Assembly (NCBI RefSeq): GCF_000633535.1
Contig: NZ_AYMR01000005.1
Coordinates: 62,001-126,000, forward strand
Origin: Leifsonia aquatica H1aii
Lineage (GTDB): Bacteria > Actinomycetota > Actinomycetes > Actinomycetales > Microbacteriaceae
Direction: 5' to 3'
DNA length: 64,000 nt
Part shown: one piece after another, positions 61,588-64,000 of the stretch
How the letters are laid out: the number at the start of each line of letters is the position of its first letter
How positions within the stretch are numbered: position 1 is the first letter of the stretch
The notes under the pieces: model-generated
What the model was told of the DNA's origin: nothing
Database searches by the model: none
Seen by the model: only the letters and a program-made list of their open reading frames with translations
Program-made: the position numbers and the translations under genes

Positions 61588-62760
61588 TCAGAGACCGTTC
61601 GCGCGGGCGACGCCGCCGAGCCAGCCGAGGCTCGGCTTCGGGGTGCGCACGAAGGTCTCCCTGTCGACCGCGATGAGACCGAAGGTCGGGCGGTAGCCGC
61701 TGGCCCATTCATAGTTGTCGAGTGCGCTCCAGTGCAGGTAGCCCTCGATGCGCACGCCGTCCTCCATCACCGCGTGCAGCTCGCGGAGGGCTGCGTCGGT
61801 GTAGGCGATGCGGCGCTCGTCATCGGCGGTCGCGATGCCGTTCTCGGTGATCATGACCGGCACTCCGCCGGAGAGCTCCCACGCGCTGCGCGCACCCTCG
61901 GCGGCCGCCGGCGGGTAGAACTCCCAGCCGGTCAGCGTGGTCTCGACGCCGTCCTCGACCGGCAGCGGGCCCGACGGCCCGATGAAGGTGCGGGTGTACG
62001 CCTGCACGCCCACGAAGTCGTCCCCGGCCGAGTTCTCGAGGTACCAGTCGTCGCGCGGGTGGCCGTACTCGCGCAGCTTCTCCTCGGAGCCCGGTTCACC
62101 GGTGGCGCGGAAGGCCTGGGTGGCGATCGTCCAGCCCGACTTCAGGCCGCCGACCTGCGAGAGCACCTCGCGCGAGCGGTGGTGCGAGTCGAGCAGCGCG
62201 TCCGCGACGCCGAGGTCCGGGTTCGGGAGGCCGTACGCCACCAGATTCGAGGCGTCCTCGCCGCCGGCGAGCATGGCGGCGATGTTCGGCTCGTTGATCG
62301 TGCAGACGTACTCGACGCCGTCCGAGACGATCGGGAGCGCGAGTTCGGTGTACCGGGCGAACAGGTCGGCGGCGTCGGGCGCGCGCCAGAAGCCGTCGCG
62401 CTCGAACCAGCGCGGCACGGTGAAGTGCATGAGCGTGACGACCGGCTTCAGCCCGAACTCGTGGCACGCATCCACCATCCGGCGGTAGTGGTCGATCTCG
62501 GCGCGGGAGACGAAGCCGCGCTCCGGCTCGATCCGTGCCCACTCCACGCTGAACCGGTAGCTGTCGAGTCCGGCGTCGGCGAGGAGCTTCATGTCCTCGC
62601 GGTAGCGGTGGTAGCTGTCCATCGCGTCGCCCGACGGCTCGACGATGGTGGTCCCGGGGGTGTGCTCGTGCACCCACCAGTTGCTGTTGATGTTGTTGCC
62701 CTCGACCTGGTGGGCGGCGGTGGAGGCGCCCCAGAGGAAGCCGTCGGGGAAGGTGAGCAC
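61588..62760 (-). CDS. GH1 beta-glucosidase-type glycosidase
   Basis: A 390-residue family 1 glycosidase. Acid/base Glu157 is in CTINEPN and the nucleophile Glu306 in VMITENG; the N-terminal FPDGFLWGASTAAHQVEG is the family signature. At 390 residues it is shorter than the usual 440-480. The start is GTG at 62760 with AGGAGAA at 5 bp. It cleaves beta-glucosides or beta-galactosides in the cytosol. It lies downstream of an alpha/beta hydrolase and an oligopeptide-type ABC ATPase on the same strand, suggesting uptake and cleavage of an oligosaccharide by a Dpp/Opp-like transporter. Confidence 0.93.
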   Translation of the reverse strand: MLTFPDGFLWGASTAAHQVEGNNINSNWWVHEHTPGTTIVEPSGDAMDSYHRYREDMKLLADAGLDSYRFSVEWARIEPERGFVSRAEIDHYRRMVDACHEFGLKPVVTLMHFTVPRWFERDGFWRAPDAADLFARYTELALPIVSDGVEYVCTINEPNIAAMLAGGEDASNLVAYGLPNPDLGVADALLDSHHRSREVLSQVGGLKSGWTIATQAFRATGEPGSEEKLREYGHPRDDWYLENSAGDDFVGVQAYTRTFIGPSGPLPVEDGVETTLTGWEFYPPAAAEGARSAWELSGGVPVMITENGIATADDERRIAYTDAALRELHAVMEDGVRIEGYLHWSALDNYEWASGYRPTFGLIAVDRETFVRTPKPSLGWLGGVARANGL

Positions 62761-62806
62761 AGTTCTCCTTGTCGTGCGGATGGTGGTGAGATCGGGGCTG
62801 TCGGGG

Positions 62807-63667
62807 TCAGACACCGGGGGAGGCGAGGAACGCGTCGAGGACTTCGAGGGTGGCCTCCGGTGCTTCGACCTGCGGCGAGTGCGCGCCGCCGGGGATGACG
62901 GCGTAGCGCGCGCCCAGCCGTTCGGCCATGTCGTGCTGGTCGGCGATCGGCCATTTGTCGTCGTGCTCGCCGTGCGCCACGAGCACCGGGACTCCGGTCG
63001 CCCGCAGTGCGTCGGTCGTGTCCTCCTCGGAGCGGAGGATCTCGGCGCCGGCGAGCAGGTTCTCGCTCGACGTGTGCGCCGCCCGCAGCCGCAGGAAGGC
63101 CAGCTCGGGCTCCAGTGCGTCGTCGGGCACCCCGCGCGTGTGCGGGTTGTCCCGGTACCAGAGCCCGATCGAGCCGGACGCCGCGACCGTGTCGGTCGTC
63201 TCCTGGTGGCGTCCTGGCCAGCCGTGCGGACCGGAGCACAGCAGGGTGAGCGAGGCGAATGCGGCGGGGGAGGCGATGACCGCCGCCCGCGCGACGACCC
63301 CGCCGAAGCTGTGCCCGAGCAGGTGCACCGGCCGCCCGCCGCCGACGAGTCCGGCGGCTTCGACCGCGTCGGCGGCGAAGGCGTCGAGCGTGTAGGCATC
63401 GAGTCCCGCGGGCGACTCCGAGTCCGCCTGGCCCCGCTGACTGTATGCCCAGACGTCCCAGCCGCGCCCCGCGAGCAGCGGCAGGAAGGTGCGGAAATCC
63501 TCCTTCGACCCGGTGAAGCCGGGCACGATCAGCACTGTCCCGCGGCTCTCCCCCTGCGCCGCCGCGTGGAACGCCGTCAGCGTGCCGATCCGCGCCGGGA
63601 GGCCGACGACGTCGACCCCCGGCGGCACCGGCAGAGCGCCGAACGGCGGCAGGGCAGCGACGGTCAC
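62807..63667 (-). CDS. Alpha/beta hydrolase
   Basis: A 286-residue hydrolase with oxyanion strand VLIVPGFTGSKEDF, nucleophile GHSFGG, acid in AHGEHDDKWP and histidine in IPGGAHSPQ. The substrate is unknown. GTG at 63667 overlaps the TGA of the ABC ATPase by 4 bp, and 46 bp separate it from the GH1 gene, so all three are one transcript. It may remove acyl groups from the sugar substrate that the GH1 enzyme cleaves; this is a guess from the neighbours. Confidence 0.87.
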   Translation of the reverse strand: MTVAALPPFGALPVPPGVDVVGLPARIGTLTAFHAAAQGESRGTVLIVPGFTGSKEDFRTFLPLLAGRGWDVWAYSQRGQADSESPAGLDAYTLDAFAADAVEAAGLVGGGRPVHLLGHSFGGVVARAAVIASPAAFASLTLLCSGPHGWPGRHQETTDTVAASGSIGLWYRDNPHTRGVPDDALEPELAFLRLRAAHTSSENLLAGAEILRSEEDTTDALRATGVPVLVAHGEHDDKWPIADQHDMAERLGARYAVIPGGAHSPQVEAPEATLEVLDAFLASPGV

Positions 63668-64000
63668 GCGAGCGCCTCCCGGGTCTTCGCCGGGTTCGGC
63701 ACCGCGTCGAGCAGGGCGATCGTGTACGGATCGGTGGGATGCTGCAGCACCTCTGCGGTCCGCCCGCGCTCGACCACGCGCCCGCTGTTCAGCACCATGA
63801 TGTCGTCCGTCACGAGCCGGGCGGAGAGCAGGTCATGTGTGATGTAGAGCAGTGAGACGCCCCAGCGCTCCCGCAGCTCCTCCAGCAGGGCGAGCACGCC
63901 GGCGCGCAGCGTCACGTCGAGCATCGACACCGGCTCGTCGGCGATCAGCACTTGCGGATCGCTCGCCAGGGCGCGGGCGATCACGACGCGCTGCCGCTGA
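63664..64000 (-). CDS. Dipeptide/oligopeptide-type ABC ATPase, C-terminal part
   Basis: The gene runs off the right end; its last 111 residues are visible. The end of the signature helix (QRQRVVIARALAS), Walker B and D-loop (LIADEPVSMLDVTLRAGVL), the switch histidine (LLYITHD) and the oligopeptide-type C-terminal extension (LQHPTDPYTIALLDAVPNP) are present. That last motif is characteristic of Dpp/Opp ATPases. Such transporters carry peptides or oligosaccharides; the GH1 gene downstream points to a glycoside. Confidence 0.9.
   Translation of the reverse strand, partial: QRQRVVIARALASDPQVLIADEPVSMLDVTLRAGVLALLEELRERWGVSLLYITHDLLSARLVTDDIMVLNSGRVVERGRTAEVLQHPTDPYTIALLDAVPNPAKTREALA

Overview
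The window is a gene-dense, high-GC chromosomal segment whose content points to an actinobacterium, most likely of the Microbacteriaceae. The signs are GTG starts and 4-bp stop/start overlaps, a ClgR-type regulator beside clpP, LAxTG-type surface proteins, PucR and LacI regulators, a circularly permuted ATP-grasp/alpha-E/transglutaminase cluster, and tRNA genes without an encoded CCA. I see no rRNA, CRISPR array, phage or insertion sequence. The family assignment is inference from gene content, not from a search.

Layout. 1-6.5 kb: end of a polyprenyl diphosphate synthase, an FprA-type ferredoxin reductase, an alpha/beta hydrolase, a YajQ protein, a YeiH-type permease, and a divergent pair (cysteine-free ribosomal protein L36 and a degenerate COG0523/CobW-like protein) sharing a Fur/Zur-like box. 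6.2-10.3 kb: small proteins including an unlisted 47-residue CxxC protein, clgR and clpP facing each other across a 19-bp hairpin, tRNA-Tyr, an inositol-monophosphatase-like enzyme and an M23 peptidase. 10.3-17.4 kb: a lacI/alpha-glucosidase operon with a LacI-type operator, an LAxTG surface protein, a cysteine-rich pentapeptide-repeat protein and an aldo/keto reductase. 17.5-25.4 kb: tRNA-Thr and tRNA-Met, a secreted helical protein, an esterase, a GAP-family membrane protein, a response regulator/kinase pair and small enzymes. 25.4-27.1 kb: a secreted protein with a 4-TM partner in a less GC-rich patch. 27.1-29.9 kb: a modular exported protein (two lamin-tail domains, a propeller-like region, three chitin-binding-like modules).

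30-36.1 kb holds the most interesting unit. A LacI-type repressor is divergent from an operon of nucleoside hydrolase, ECF transporter S, T, A and A' subunits, and ribokinase, with two palindromic operators and a short leader ORF in the intergenic region. The inferred pathway is nucleoside uptake by an ECF transporter, cleavage to base and ribose, then phosphorylation of ribose. The second ATPase has lost the usual LSGGQ signature.

36-49.3 kb: a FUSC protein, an amine oxidase converging on a choloylglycine-hydrolase-family amidase, a second secreted protein/small membrane peptide pair, a TetR/MFS efflux pair, an aldose epimerase and the ATP-grasp/alpha-E/transglutaminase operon. 49.3-56.2 kb: PucR divergent from gabT-gabD-usp-permease, a GABA-type catabolic operon. 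56.3-64 kb: an MFS exporter, an S51-type peptidase, a duplicated hairpin repeat, a second LAxTG protein with a Pro-Glu repeat stalk, and a GH1 glycosidase-hydrolase-ABC ATPase operon running off the end. Several gene gaps hold long near-perfect palindromes.
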